NCBI RefSeq assembly: GCF_002934445.1
Contig: NZ_PTJE01000002.1
Location: forward strand, 439,392-503,391
Length of the DNA stretch: 64,000 nucleotides
Direction: 5' to 3'
From: Nonlabens xylanidelens
GTDB taxonomy: Bacteria; Bacteroidota; Bacteroidia; Flavobacteriales; Flavobacteriaceae
Both the position numbers and the translations under genes were made by a program. Numbering within the stretch: position 1 is the first letter of the stretch; each line of letters begins with the position of its first letter. Shown piece by piece: positions 15,434 to 24,110 of this stretch. The notes under the pieces are model-generated. The model ran no database searches. It was not told the DNA's origin and worked only from the letters and a program-made list of their open reading frames with translations.

Positions 15434-16354
15434 TTACAATTTTGGATTACTAAACTCAAACACTTTTCCATCCATCGCTAGCTCACTGTTCTCAAAGACT
15501 TCTCTGGCCTCTGACCTGAAGAGCTCATAATCACCATAACGTGATGAATAATGACCTAATATAAGTGTCCCAACCTTTGCCTTTAAAGCGATAGTTGCAG
15601 CCTGCTCTGCCGTGCTGTGTTTTGTTCTGTCACAAAGATTTTCATGTGCTTTTAAAAAGGTGCTTTCATGATACAAAGCTGTAACTCCTGTAATTTGCGG
15701 TACAATGTCTTCTTTATAAACCGTATCGCTACAAAATGCATAACTTTTAGGCTTATCACCATCCATAGTCAACTCTTCATTTGCGATGACTTCACCGTTA
15801 TCTAAAGTAACATCATGACCTTGTTTTACTTTACGATAATAGGCCTGATCTACTCCATATTCTTCACAAGCGACTATATCCAGACGCCTGTCACCTGGCT
15901 TTTCTTGAAATAAGAAACCGTGTGTAAATACGCGATGCTCCAGTGGTATAGTTGTTACTGTTAGAGAATCATCTTCTAGTAGAAGTTGTGGGATGTTTTC
16001 TACGCTTTCGCGAAAGCGTAAATCAAAAGCTGTATATACCTTTGCTAACTTTAATTGAATAAGAATTAACTCTTTAATCCCTTTAGGACCATAAATAGTT
16101 AACTCAGAATCACGACTTAATAAACAAAATGTAGAAATTAAACCTATCAATCCATATACATGATCGCCATGTAAATGTGAAATAAAAATATGCTTGATAC
16201 GAGCAAACTTAATACGATTTTTACGCAACGCCATTTGCGTACCTTCTCCACAATCTATGAGAAATAAATGACCTTTCATCTCTAGAATTTGAGCCGTAGG
16301 ACGTGCGTTATCTCGAGGTGTTGCGCTGTGACAACCAAGTATTGTTAATTTCAA
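15434..16354 (-). CDS. rnz: Ribonuclease Z
   Basis: The 306-residue protein has the metallo-beta-lactamase fold of tRNase Z. It begins MKLTILGCHSATPR, has the zinc motif HLHGDH at 60-65 (ISHLHGDHVYGLIGL), and a later YHEST and ILGHYSSRY that provide further zinc ligands. It removes the 3' trailer from tRNA precursors. The start codon is TTG at 16354; no ATG or GTG in frame gives the typical N-terminus. It lies in a run of same-strand genes with a STAS-like gene and pyrB. A perfect 20-bp palindrome copy lies inside the gene and is read as RFRESV. Confidence 0.93.
   Translation of the reverse strand: MKLTILGCHSATPRDNARPTAQILEMKGHLFLIDCGEGTQMALRKNRIKFARIKHIFISHLHGDHVYGLIGLISTFCLLSRDSELTIYGPKGIKELILIQLKLAKVYTAFDLRFRESVENIPQLLLEDDSLTVTTIPLEHRVFTHGFLFQEKPGDRRLDIVACEEYGVDQAYYRKVKQGHDVTLDNGEVIANEELTMDGDKPKSYAFCSDTVYKEDIVPQITGVTALYHESTFLKAHENLCDRTKHSTAEQAATIALKAKVGTLILGHYSSRYGDYELFRSEAREVFENSELAMDGKVFEFSNPKL
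16001..16020. repeat. CGCTTTCGCGAAAGCG palindrome, copy 5, inside rnz
   Basis: This is a perfect 20-bp palindrome with TA ends, identical over all 20 bases to copy 6 at 20601. In the rnz frame it encodes Arg-Phe-Arg-Glu-Ser-Val. Confidence 0.9.
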
Positions 16355-16429
16355 ATTGTGTGTTTTAATACTATAAATAGCGTTTTAGAGCAAATAGAAG
16401 GTACCGCTGCAGCGTCATGGTAAATAGAT

Positions 16430-16762
16430 CTAAAAGCCTAGATCGCGTTCAATCTCTTCCATCTCTATCACATCTTGTGCTTCTTGAATAGTAGGCACAA
16501 TCATTAACTCTTCTGGAATCTCATCTATAGAAATGGCAGTATTTACCATTACAAAAGATTGCTTAGAAGCCCTGTGATTATTACTCAATTCTAAAAAGGA
16601 AATTAAATCCATTAAAGATGCTTTATCATACTGTAGTAGATCAACGACTACATTCTTACCAGTAAATTGGTCATTTATTCGGTTTAAAAATGAAGCGAAA
16701 TCTTTAATATCATCTCGCTCATCTTTTAGTACTATATACTTATCGTGTTCTTCACTAATCAT
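16430..16762 (-). CDS. STAS-like small protein
   Basis: The 110-residue protein alternates strands and helices like a STAS domain: KYIVLKDERDDIKDFASFLN, then KNVVVDLLQYDKASLMDLIS, then SFVMVNTAISIDEIPEELMI. An acidic tail follows (EAQDVIEMEEIERDLGF). In the family, STAS domains bind partner proteins or nucleotides, often in anti-sigma systems; here neither partner is present. Its start overlaps the pyrB stop by eight bases, so it is co-translated with pyrB. In related genomes, from memory, it sits between pyrB and rnz, suggesting a conserved operon. Function is an inference. Confidence 0.6.
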   Translation of the reverse strand: MISEEHDKYIVLKDERDDIKDFASFLNRINDQFTGKNVVVDLLQYDKASLMDLISFLELSNNHRASKQSFVMVNTAISIDEIPEELMIVPTIQEAQDVIEMEEIERDLGF

Positions 16763-17690
16763 TTCTTCTAATTTTTGCAGCTACTAAATATAAAACTGCC
16801 ATTCTAATAGCGACACCATTTTCTACCTGATTCAAAATAATAGCTTGATCAGAGTCTGCGACGTCACTTGTAATTTCTACACCTCTATTAATAGGTCCAG
16901 GGTGCATGATTACAATATCTTTTTTAAGACTGTCTAACAATTCTCGATTTACACCGTATTGCTGCACATATTCTCTAACACTTGGGAAATAAGAAATATC
17001 CATACGCTCGTTTTGAACGCGTAGCATATTTGCTACATCACACCATTCTAGAGCTTTTTTGAGATTAAGCTCTACTTTCACCCCTAGAGATTCAATATGT
17101 TTAGGTAAAAGAGTCGCAGGACCACAAACCATAACCTCGGCTCCTAGTTTCTTAAGACAGTAAATGTTTGATAACGCTACACGGCTGTGTAAAATATCTC
17201 CCACTATAACTACTTTCTTACCTTTAAGACTACCTAATTTTTCTCTTATGGAATAACTATCCAGTAACGCTTGAGTAGGATGCTCATGAGCGCCATCTCC
17301 TGCATTTACTATTCTAGCGTCTACATGCTTAGAAAGAAAGACTCCAGCACCAGGATGAGGATGCCTCATAACGACTAGATCTACCTTCATAGCTAGAATA
17401 TTATTTACTGTATCAACTAAGGTCTCTCCTTTCTTAACTGAACTTTGTGCCGCACTGAAGTTAATCACATCTGCACTCAATCTTTTTTCAGCAAGTTCAA
17501 AAGACAGTTTTGTTCTTGTAGAGTTTTCAAAAAAGAGATTTGCTATGGTAATATCTCTTAAAGAAGGAACCTTTTTAATAGGCCTGTTGATCACTTCTTT
17601 AAACTGATCTGCAGTTTTGTGAATTAAATTGATATCCTCAACGGTAAGGTATTTAATCCCTAAAACATTATCAACACTCAACTCACTCAT
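16755..17690 (-). CDS. pyrB: Aspartate carbamoyltransferase catalytic subunit
   Basis: The 311-residue protein has the carbamoyl-phosphate-binding STRTKLSF motif at 57-64 (NLFFENSTRTKLSFELA), the HPTQALLDSYSIRE motif near 137-150, and the aspartate-side block MHPGPINRGVEI near 263. It joins carbamoyl phosphate and aspartate, the committed step of pyrimidine synthesis, using the product of carB elsewhere in the window. Its start overlaps the pyrR stop by one base, so the two are coupled. A regulatory pyrI is not adjacent. Confidence 0.95.
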   Translation of the reverse strand: MSELSVDNVLGIKYLTVEDINLIHKTADQFKEVINRPIKKVPSLRDITIANLFFENSTRTKLSFELAEKRLSADVINFSAAQSSVKKGETLVDTVNNILAMKVDLVVMRHPHPGAGVFLSKHVDARIVNAGDGAHEHPTQALLDSYSIREKLGSLKGKKVVIVGDILHSRVALSNIYCLKKLGAEVMVCGPATLLPKHIESLGVKVELNLKKALEWCDVANMLRVQNERMDISYFPSVREYVQQYGVNRELLDSLKKDIVIMHPGPINRGVEITSDVADSDQAIILNQVENGVAIRMAVLYLVAAKIRRND

Positions 17691-18235
17691 TAGTCTTCAT
17701 TTTTTAAAAGGTAAACAGCATCTTCTCCTCCATTCTCTTTCCAGAGCACTTTTACTTTTTGATTATTTATTGCATCTACCTGTCTGCCATTATAATCTGG
17801 CTGTATAGGTAAATGTCTAGAAAATCTTCTATCGATAAGAGTTAACAACTCTATAGTATCTGGCCTACCAAAAGATTGCAAAGCTGTAAGTGCTGCGCGT
17901 ATGCTTCTACCAGTATATAACACATCATCCACAATGACTACACGCTTATTTTCTACTAAAAAATTAATCTCTGTAGAATTTGCTTTTAATGGCTCATCAT
18001 TTCTTCTGAAATCATCTCTATAGAAAGTAATATCTAACAAACCAGTTTTTAAGTTTTTAATCTTATAGTTGGTTTTTAAAATTTCAGCAAGTCTATTCAG
18101 TAAAAAACTACCTCTAGGCTGTAAACCTACAAGGGCCGTATTTTCAAATGTGTCGTGATTTTCAATTAATTGGCAAGCTAATCTGTGAAGTATAATATCC
18201 AGAGCTGCGGCGTCGAGAAGTAATTTTTGACTCAT
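17690..18235 (-). CDS. pyrR: PyrR-type phosphoribosyltransferase/regulator
   Basis: The 181-residue protein has a PRTase fold with the PRPP loop RVVIVDDVLYTGRSIRAAL at 98-116 and the N-terminal TALVGLQPRGSFLLNRLA region. PyrR proteins in Gram-positive bacteria bind the pyr mRNA leader and also convert uracil to UMP. The protein heads the pyrR-pyrB-STAS-rnz run. A 16-base inverted repeat lies in the leader between two candidate -7 elements (see 18252-18294); whether this PyrR regulates RNA or only acts as a uracil phosphoribosyltransferase is open. Confidence 0.88.
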   Translation of the reverse strand: MSQKLLLDAAALDIILHRLACQLIENHDTFENTALVGLQPRGSFLLNRLAEILKTNYKIKNLKTGLLDITFYRDDFRRNDEPLKANSTEINFLVENKRVVIVDDVLYTGRSIRAALTALQSFGRPDTIELLTLIDRRFSRHLPIQPDYNGRQVDAINNQKVKVLWKENGGEDAVYLLKNED

Positions 18236-18251
18236 GAAACCAATTTAATTT

Positions 18252-18294
18252 CAAAATTATAGCAGTAAAATTACTGCCTATACTAGCAAAGATA
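18252..18294 (-). promoter_or_regulatory. pyrR promoter region with two -7 elements and an inverted repeat
   Basis: On the minus strand TATCTTTG (18287-18294) and TAATTTTG (18252-18259) are both exact TAnnTTTG octamers. Between them GCAGTAA-TT-TTACTGC (18262-18277) is a perfect 7-bp inverted repeat with a two-base centre. If transcription starts from the upstream element, the repeat is in the 5' leader, where it could be an operator or an RNA hairpin. Confidence 0.5.
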
Positions 18295-18512
18295 AGTATT
18301 TTGAACTGTCCTTAAAGTCTGTATTTTATTTATTGAAATAAAAAAGGAAGTTTACATAAAAATGCCTCCTATTAACCACAAAACAAAAGCATAAATCTCG
18401 TTAAAAAACTTAGTATCTGTAAGGCCAACTATCAAATACGTGACCACATTTATATTTTAACTGTGTACTATCACACAACCAGCATCTTTATAATCGAATA
18501 AAAAAAAGACAT

Positions 18513-18546
18513 AAAAAAAACCCTTATCAGAAAACTGATAAGGGTT
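18513..18546 (-). terminator. rpsA terminator
   Basis: The stem CCCTTATCAG/CTGATAAGGG (18521-18530 with 18535-18544) has an AAAA loop on the plus strand. On the minus strand it is followed by a run of eight T. Confidence 0.9.
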
Positions 18547-18573
18547 TTAAGGTTTAGAATTTAAAAACTATTA

Positions 18574-20418
18574 CTAGTTCTTACCTTCCATTCTATCTTT
18601 AAGTGCTTGTAACTTAGAGTTTGCATCACCTAATGTAGGCTTAGACTCTTCAGCAGACTTAGCAGCTGCTTGTTGTACATTCTTAGCTTCTTCTTCTTTA
18701 TGAAGAATCATGTGAGAACCTACTACACGCTTAAATTCTTTGTTGAATTCAATGATCTGGATTTGCGCCTTCTCACCTTTCTTCAATTTAGAACCATCTT
18801 CTTTTTCTAAGTGACGTGTTGGAATAAACACAGAGATATCTTCATTAAAGTTAACTACAGCACCTTTGTCTACAGTTTCAGTAATTTCAATATCGTGAGT
18901 TGTTCCTACACCGAATTCACCTTCGTACTTATCCCATGGGTTAGGCATAGTTTGCTTATGACCTAGAGATAATTTACGTCCTTCTACGTCTAGTTCAAGA
19001 ACCACTACTTCTAGTGTATCTCCTACTGCACAGAATTCAGATGGGTGCTTCACTTTCTTAGTCCAAGAAAGGTCAGAGATGTAAATTAATCCATCAACAC
19101 CTTCTTCAAGTTCTACAAATACACCGAAGTTAGTAAAGTTTCTTACTGTACCAGAGTGCTTAGAACCTACAGGATACTTAGTAGTAATGTCAGTCCATGG
19201 ATCTGGGTGAAGTTGCTTCATACCTAGAGACATCTTACGATCTTCTCTATCAATAGTAAGAACCTCAGCATCGATGATATCACCTACTTTTACGAAGTCA
19301 CCAGCACTTCTTAAGTGCGTAGACCATGACATTTCAGAAACGTGAACAAGTCCTTCAACTCCTTCTTCTACTTCTACAAATGCACCGTAATCAGCAATAA
19401 CAACTACTTTACCTTTTACTTTATCTCCAGTTTTGATCTTGTCAGAAAGAGCTTCCCATGGGTGAGCTTCTAATTGCTTAAGACCTAATTGGATACGAGA
19501 TTTATCTTCGTCAAAGTCAAGGATTACCACGTTAAGTGTCTGATCTAGTTCTACAACCTCATTAGGGTGGTTGATACGTGACCAAGAAAGGTCAGTAATG
19601 TGAACAAGTCCATCAACACCACCTAGATCAACAAATACACCGTAAGAAGTAATGTTTTTAACAACACCTTCAAGTACCTGTCCTTTTTCTAGACGAGAGA
19701 TAATTTCTTTCTTCTGCTCTTCGATATCTGCTTCGATAAGCGCTTTGTGAGATACTACAACGTTTTTGAATTCGTGGTTGATTTTCACAACTTTAAATTC
19801 CATTGTTTTATCTACGTACTGGTCATAATCACGGATAGGCTTCACATCAATTTGTGAACCTGGTAAGAATGCTTCGATACCGAATACATCTACGATCATA
19901 CCACCTTTAGTACGACATTTAACGTAACCGTTTACGATTTCGCCAGTGTCATGTGCATTGTTAACGCGTTCCCAAGCCTTGATAAGACGTGCTTTACGGT
20001 GAGAAAGGATCAATTGTCCAGTCGCATCTTCACGTACATCTACAAGAACTTCAACCTTATCACCTTCTTTAAGGTTCTGGTTGTAACGGAATTCGTTAAG
20101 AGAAATAGCACCTTCAGACTTTGCGTTAATATCAATGATAGCATCACGATCAGTAATCTTGATAACTACACCTTCAATTACATCAGTATCGATAGTGTCA
20201 ACAAAGTTGTCAGATACTAATTTTTCAAAAGCCTTTAATTGCTCCTCATCAACTTTTTCGATTCCTTCACTATAACGTTCCCAGTCAAAAGAGTCTAGAA
20301 ATGCAGCAGGATCTTCTTGTTGTGGAGAAGTAATTACTGGAGTTTTTTTCTCAGTTTGAGCGTCTGCTACACCATCTTGTGAAGCGTCCCACTCTTTGTT
20401 TGTTTGATTTTCAGCCAT
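18574..20418 (-). CDS. rpsA: 30S ribosomal protein S1
   Basis: The 614-residue protein has six S1/OB-type RNA-binding domains in tandem, starting near residue 75 (VIEGVVIKITDRDAIIDI). Typical repeats include VKNITSYGVFVDLGGVDGLV, ADYGAFVEVEEGVEGLVHVS and NFTNFGVFVELEEGVDGLIY. The N-terminal 45 residues are a low-complexity acidic region and the C-terminus is a charged tail. S1 recruits mRNA to the ribosome; Bacteroidota mRNAs lack strong Shine-Dalgarno sites, so S1 is likely central here. The gene is single, with its own promoter and terminator. Confidence 0.97.
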   Translation of the reverse strand: MAENQTNKEWDASQDGVADAQTEKKTPVITSPQQEDPAAFLDSFDWERYSEGIEKVDEEQLKAFEKLVSDNFVDTIDTDVIEGVVIKITDRDAIIDINAKSEGAISLNEFRYNQNLKEGDKVEVLVDVREDATGQLILSHRKARLIKAWERVNNAHDTGEIVNGYVKCRTKGGMIVDVFGIEAFLPGSQIDVKPIRDYDQYVDKTMEFKVVKINHEFKNVVVSHKALIEADIEEQKKEIISRLEKGQVLEGVVKNITSYGVFVDLGGVDGLVHITDLSWSRINHPNEVVELDQTLNVVILDFDEDKSRIQLGLKQLEAHPWEALSDKIKTGDKVKGKVVVIADYGAFVEVEEGVEGLVHVSEMSWSTHLRSAGDFVKVGDIIDAEVLTIDREDRKMSLGMKQLHPDPWTDITTKYPVGSKHSGTVRNFTNFGVFVELEEGVDGLIYISDLSWTKKVKHPSEFCAVGDTLEVVVLELDVEGRKLSLGHKQTMPNPWDKYEGEFGVGTTHDIEITETVDKGAVVNFNEDISVFIPTRHLEKEDGSKLKKGEKAQIQIIEFNKEFKRVVGSHMILHKEEEAKNVQQAAAKSAEESKPTLGDANSKLQALKDRMEGKN

Positions 20419-20539
20419 AATAGGTTGCTGATTAAAATTTGTATTCTAAAAAAGTAGCGGAAACTTATAGAACCTTTTAAAGAAGAGTTATATAAATATT
20501 TGATTCCCAACCGGTTTCCTTATTCTCGATTTGGGTTTG

Positions 20540-20570
20540 CAAAAGTACATCCTTTTTTAATCATTAACAA
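20540..20570 (-). promoter_or_regulatory. rpsA promoter, -33 TTG and -7 TACTTTTG
   Basis: On the minus strand TTG (20568-20570), a 20-base spacer and TACTTTTG (20540-20547) fit the housekeeping consensus exactly. The leader to the ATG is about 115 bases, long enough for autoregulation by S1. Confidence 0.78.
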
Positions 20571-20600
20571 TACTTAAGTCTATGAAAATGTTGTTTTAAT

Positions 20601-20620
20601 TACGCTTTCGCGAAAGCGTA
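20601..20620. repeat. CGCTTTCGCGAAAGCG palindrome, copy 6
   Basis: This is a perfect 20-bp palindrome with TA ends, between the rpsA promoter and the divergent vWA gene. Confidence 0.9.
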
Positions 20621-20743
20621 CCAAACATCCATTTATCTATATCTAGTATAGTTTTTACTCATTGAAAAGAGGCTTTCACTCATTCACTGTTTTTTAAAGC
20701 AACTCGGAAAGCTAATTTTAATCAACATTTAAAACCAAATCCC

Positions 20744-22873
20744 ATGAAAAAACTACTACTTTTTACAGCAATTGTTATAACAGCGATGAGTTGTTATGCA
20801 AAAAACATAACCGGTAAGATAACCGATTCAGATGGCGGTCTTTTAGGTGCCACTATTTCCATCAAAGGTGGCAAAGCAAATACTACCAGCGATTTTGATG
20901 GTAACTATTCTATAGAAGCAAGTCCTGAAGATGTTATCGTATTTAGTTACACTGGTTACGATACTCAAGAAATTGTAGTAGGCAACCAGACTATTATTAA
21001 TGTGGTGATGCAAACTAGTCTTGATGCTGTTGTAGTAGTGGGATATAGCAACCATATTAAAAGTAAGAATTATGCAGCATCTTCCACCATAACCGCCAGA
21101 CCTAATGCAAGTGTTATACAACGCTTATCTGGTCAAGTAGCAGGAGTACATATTCAAAATTCGAATGGCCAACCAGGAGCAAACACTTCTATACGTGTAC
21201 GTGGAATGGCTTCTAACAATTCAGCAAATCAGCCTCTTATTGTTATGAATGGCAGGATGATAACAGAAAAAGAATTAAACAGCTTAGATCCTACCGATAT
21301 ATCTAGTATTGAGGTTTTAAAAGATGCTTCTGCTACTGCCATTTATGGAAATCGCGGGACAAATGGAGTCATTCTTATCAATACGGAGAATGATGTAAAA
21401 CTGAATGAAGCCGCTGTAGTGATACATCAACTAAGAGATCTATTTGCAAATGAATCCTATAAGAACATTGAAGAAAACGAATTTACTCGAGTAGGTAACG
21501 CTCCTCTTTCCACTTTTTCTATTGATGTTGATAAAGCTTCTTATAGTAATGTGCGCCGTATGATTAACAACGGACAGACCGTTACTCCTGATGCCGTAAA
21601 AATTGAAGAGATGATTAATTATTTTAACTATGATTATGATCAGCCTACGGGAGATCATCCATTTGCCGTTCATACTGCAGTATCAAAAACACCATGGAAT
21701 AGAGAGACACAACTAGTGAAAATAGGTTTGCAAGGAAAGGACGTAAATAAAGATCAATTACCTGCATCACACTTGACATTTTTAATAGATGTTTCTGGTT
21801 CTATGTCAGATCAAAACAAATTGCCTTTATTGAAATCTGCTTTTAAAATATTAGTGCAACAATTAAGAGAAAAAGACAAAGTCTCGATAGTTGTGTATGC
21901 AGGTGCTGCAGGAATTGTATTAAAACCTACTTCTGGCGCTGACAAGGAAACGATTATTAACTCACTAGAAAACCTCAATGCAGGTGGCTCTACCGCTGGC
22001 GGACAAGGAATAGAACTTGCTTATAAAGTAGCGCAAGAAAACTTTATTAAAGACGGAAACAATCGAGTGATTCTAGCTACAGATGGAGATTTTAACGTAG
22101 GAGCATCCAGCGACAAAGCGATGGAAAAACTTATCGAAGAAAAAAGAAAGAGCGGTGTGTTCTTATCGGTTCTAGGAATGGGTTATGGCAATTATCAAGA
22201 TTCTAAACTAGAAACATTAGCCGATAAAGGAAATGGAAATCACGCTTACATTGATAACATTCAGGAAGCACGTAAGGTTTTCGGCAAAGAGTTTAACGGA
22301 AGTTTATACACCATTGCCAAAGATGTAAAACTACAAGTAGAATTCAATCCTAAGAATGTGCTAGCATATAGATTGATAGGATATGAAAACAGATTGCTAG
22401 CAACCGAAGATTTTATAGATGACACTAAAGATGCTGGCGAACTAGGAATAGGTCATACAGTAACCTCGTTATATGAAATCATCCCTACAGGAAAAGACAG
22501 CAAACATCTAAAAGAACTGACCGATTTAAAATATACTGACACCTCTTTTTCTAAGGATTTTAATAAGGAATTATTTACAGTAAAACTGCGCTATAAAAAA
22601 CCAGCTCGAGAAAAAAGCACACTTATGGAATTTATTCAAAAAAACAAAACAACTAGAGCAGATGACAACATGCAGTTTGCAGCAGCAGTTGCCATGTTTG
22701 GCATGCAATTGAGGCATTCTAAGTATTATAATGAAACTACTCTGGAAGATGTGATCCAACTTGCTAAAAAAGGTAAAGGTAAAGATGAAGACGGTTATCG
22801 TGCCGAATTTATAAGGCTTGTAGAAGCATACCAAGCTTATAGGAACGAAAGCCTCTCTTACTCTGGTAATTAA
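20744..22873 (+). CDS. vWA (YfbK-like) protein with CarboxypepD-like and SusC-type plug domains
   Basis: The protein has 709 residues. A signal (1-19) with a Cys at 17 leaves open whether it is a lipoprotein. Residues 20-90 are a carboxypeptidase-regulatory-like beta domain (GATISIKGG, TSDFDGNYSI). Residues 95-215 are a TonB-receptor plug of the SusC/RagA type: VVVVGYS, GQPGANTSIRVRGM, then VLKDASATAIYGNRGTNGVI. No beta-barrel follows. Residues 240-320 are the N-terminal vWF-associated domain, and 343-520 a vWA domain with an intact MIDAS (DVSGSMS at 349-355). The rest matches the YfbK C-terminal domain (DUF3520). It is probably an exported, envelope-associated adhesion or scaffold protein. 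The barrel-less plug is the notable part. Confidence 0.85.
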   Translation: MKKLLLFTAIVITAMSCYAKNITGKITDSDGGLLGATISIKGGKANTTSDFDGNYSIEASPEDVIVFSYTGYDTQEIVVGNQTIINVVMQTSLDAVVVVGYSNHIKSKNYAASSTITARPNASVIQRLSGQVAGVHIQNSNGQPGANTSIRVRGMASNNSANQPLIVMNGRMITEKELNSLDPTDISSIEVLKDASATAIYGNRGTNGVILINTENDVKLNEAAVVIHQLRDLFANESYKNIEENEFTRVGNAPLSTFSIDVDKASYSNVRRMINNGQTVTPDAVKIEEMINYFNYDYDQPTGDHPFAVHTAVSKTPWNRETQLVKIGLQGKDVNKDQLPASHLTFLIDVSGSMSDQNKLPLLKSAFKILVQQLREKDKVSIVVYAGAAGIVLKPTSGADKETIINSLENLNAGGSTAGGQGIELAYKVAQENFIKDGNNRVILATDGDFNVGASSDKAMEKLIEEKRKSGVFLSVLGMGYGNYQDSKLETLADKGNGNHAYIDNIQEARKVFGKEFNGSLYTIAKDVKLQVEFNPKNVLAYRLIGYENRLLATEDFIDDTKDAGELGIGHTVTSLYEIIPTGKDSKHLKELTDLKYTDTSFSKDFNKELFTVKLRYKKPAREKSTLMEFIQKNKTTRADDNMQFAAAVAMFGMQLRHSKYYNETTLEDVIQLAKKGKGKDEDGYRAEFIRLVEAYQAYRNESLSYSGN

Positions 22874-22880
22874 ATAATTC

Positions 22881-22945
22881 AACCTCGCAGATCAAATAAA
22901 AAGAACAGCTTAAAAGCCAGAAGTATGTTCTTGATCTGTGAGGTT
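22881..22945. repeat. Long hairpin between the two paralogues
   Basis: AACCTCGCAGATCAA (22881-22895) pairs with TTGATCTGTGAGGTT (22931-22945) apart from one G.U position. An inner AGAACA/TGTTCT adds a second helix. There is no T-run, so the element is unlikely to be an ordinary terminator. Confidence 0.75.
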
Positions 22946-22969
22946 ATTTATATATTTAAAATACTTATT

Positions 22970-23614
22970 ATGAAATCAATCTCTTTCTTATTTATTATCA
23001 TATCATTATTCTCTTACAGTCAGCAAAAAATTAGTGGAACTGTACATGATAATAATGGCAGCTTACTTGGAGCAACCATATCAATTCATAAAACAAATAA
23101 AACAACATCAACAGATTTTGATGGAAATTACAACATACTAGCTGCCACAGGAGACACATTAAATTTTAAATATGACGGACATTTTTCAAATCAAGTTGTA
23201 GTAGAAAATGATACTATCATAAAAACAAAGATGAAAATGATAGCACCATACACCTACATAGGATATCAAGGTGTTTATATGAAATGTTTTGGCGCTTTCA
23301 CTATACCGATTAATTACTTACCATTAAGAGATTTGTTAATGGCAAGAAAGAACATGGAAAACTCAATTACACCACAATTAATTGATGGTAGATTAATCTC
23401 TCTAGATGGTATTTTCATAAATAAAAAAGAATTCAACAATATTCCACCGTTAGAGATCAAGTCTGTTACTCTTTTGAAAAACTCAAAAGAAAATATTGGA
23501 CATATGAGAACTACTCCTCATTTGATAATAACTACAAAAGAAGAGAATTTCAAAAATTTATTTGAATTCATAAAACGCTTTAGAGATATTATTCCAGCTG
23601 ATTTAAGGAAATGA
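22970..23614 (+). CDS. Truncated paralogue of the vWA-plug protein (no vWA domain)
   Basis: I chose the ATG at 22970 because it starts a clean signal peptide (MKSISFLFIIISLFSYSQQK); an upstream ATG at 22925 only adds a non-signal leader that runs through the hairpin. The 214-residue product has the same CarboxypepD-like domain as the gene before it (GTVHDNNGSLLGATISIH and STDFDGNYNI). It then has a degenerate plug whose final motif reads VTLLKNSKENIG where the larger protein has VLKDASATAIYG. The sequence stops there, without barrel or vWA domain. It probably arose by tandem duplication followed by loss. Exported; function unknown. Confidence 0.7.
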   Translation: MKSISFLFIIISLFSYSQQKISGTVHDNNGSLLGATISIHKTNKTTSTDFDGNYNILAATGDTLNFKYDGHFSNQVVVENDTIIKTKMKMIAPYTYIGYQGVYMKCFGAFTIPINYLPLRDLLMARKNMENSITPQLIDGRLISLDGIFINKKEFNNIPPLEIKSVTLLKNSKENIGHMRTTPHLIITTKEENFKNLFEFIKRFRDIIPADLRK

Positions 23615-23649
23615 AAAGTAATTTTATTTTTAAATTCTAATTTACAACT

Positions 23650-24108
23650 ATGACTTCAAAAGCAACCACAGCTCAAGAGTACTTAAAAAACCTTCCAGAA
23701 GATCGTTTGCAACCTATAAGTGATTTACGTGATGTTGTTCTTAAAAACTTACCTGCAGGATTTGAAGAAGGAATGCTTTATGGTATGCTGGGCTATTATG
23801 TTCCTAAAGAAGTTTATGAACCAGGTTACCACGTAGGTAAAGAATGGACGCCATTACCATTTATAAATATCGCTTCTCAAAAGAATTTTATCGCTTTATA
23901 TCACTCTGGTATTTATGCAAATCCAGAATTGATGGAATGGTTTAAGGCAGAATACTCCAAACATTCTAAGTACAAACTGGACATGGGGAAAAGCTGTATT
24001 CGTTTTAAGAAGGTAGATAATATCCCACTAGATCTTATTGCAGAATTATGTCAAAAAATGACACCGCAGGAATGGGTGCAGATTTATGAAAGTGTGATTA
24101 AGAAATAG
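23650..24108 (+). CDS. DUF1801 domain protein
   Basis: The 152-residue soluble protein has the DUF1801 pattern: an N-terminal helix (TTAQEYLKNLPEDRLQPISD), a central strand pair with EEGMLYGMLGYYVP, then PLPFINIASQKNFIALYHSG and a C-terminal helix with LDMGKSCIRFKKVDNIPLDL. The fold is related to YdhG-type proteins, whose biochemical role is unclear, and the family is widespread. It stands alone between the truncated paralogue and a hypothetical gene two bases downstream, with which it may be co-transcribed. Confidence 0.8.
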   Translation: MTSKATTAQEYLKNLPEDRLQPISDLRDVVLKNLPAGFEEGMLYGMLGYYVPKEVYEPGYHVGKEWTPLPFINIASQKNFIALYHSGIYANPELMEWFKAEYSKHSKYKLDMGKSCIRFKKVDNIPLDLIAELCQKMTPQEWVQIYESVIKK

Positions 24109-24110
24109 TC

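Larger units (their letters stand above)
18236..18573. other. Gene-free stretch upstream of pyrR
   Basis: These 338 bases carry the pyrR promoter candidates and leader repeat near 18252-18294 and the rpsA terminator near 18513-18544. The rest (about 18300-18510) shows no frame or strong repeat. Confidence 0.6.
20419..20743. other. Gene-free divergent region between rpsA and the vWA gene
   Basis: These 325 bases hold the rpsA promoter (20540-20570) and palindrome copy 6 (20601-20620). No clear promoter for the plus-strand gene and no small ORF is seen. Confidence 0.6.
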
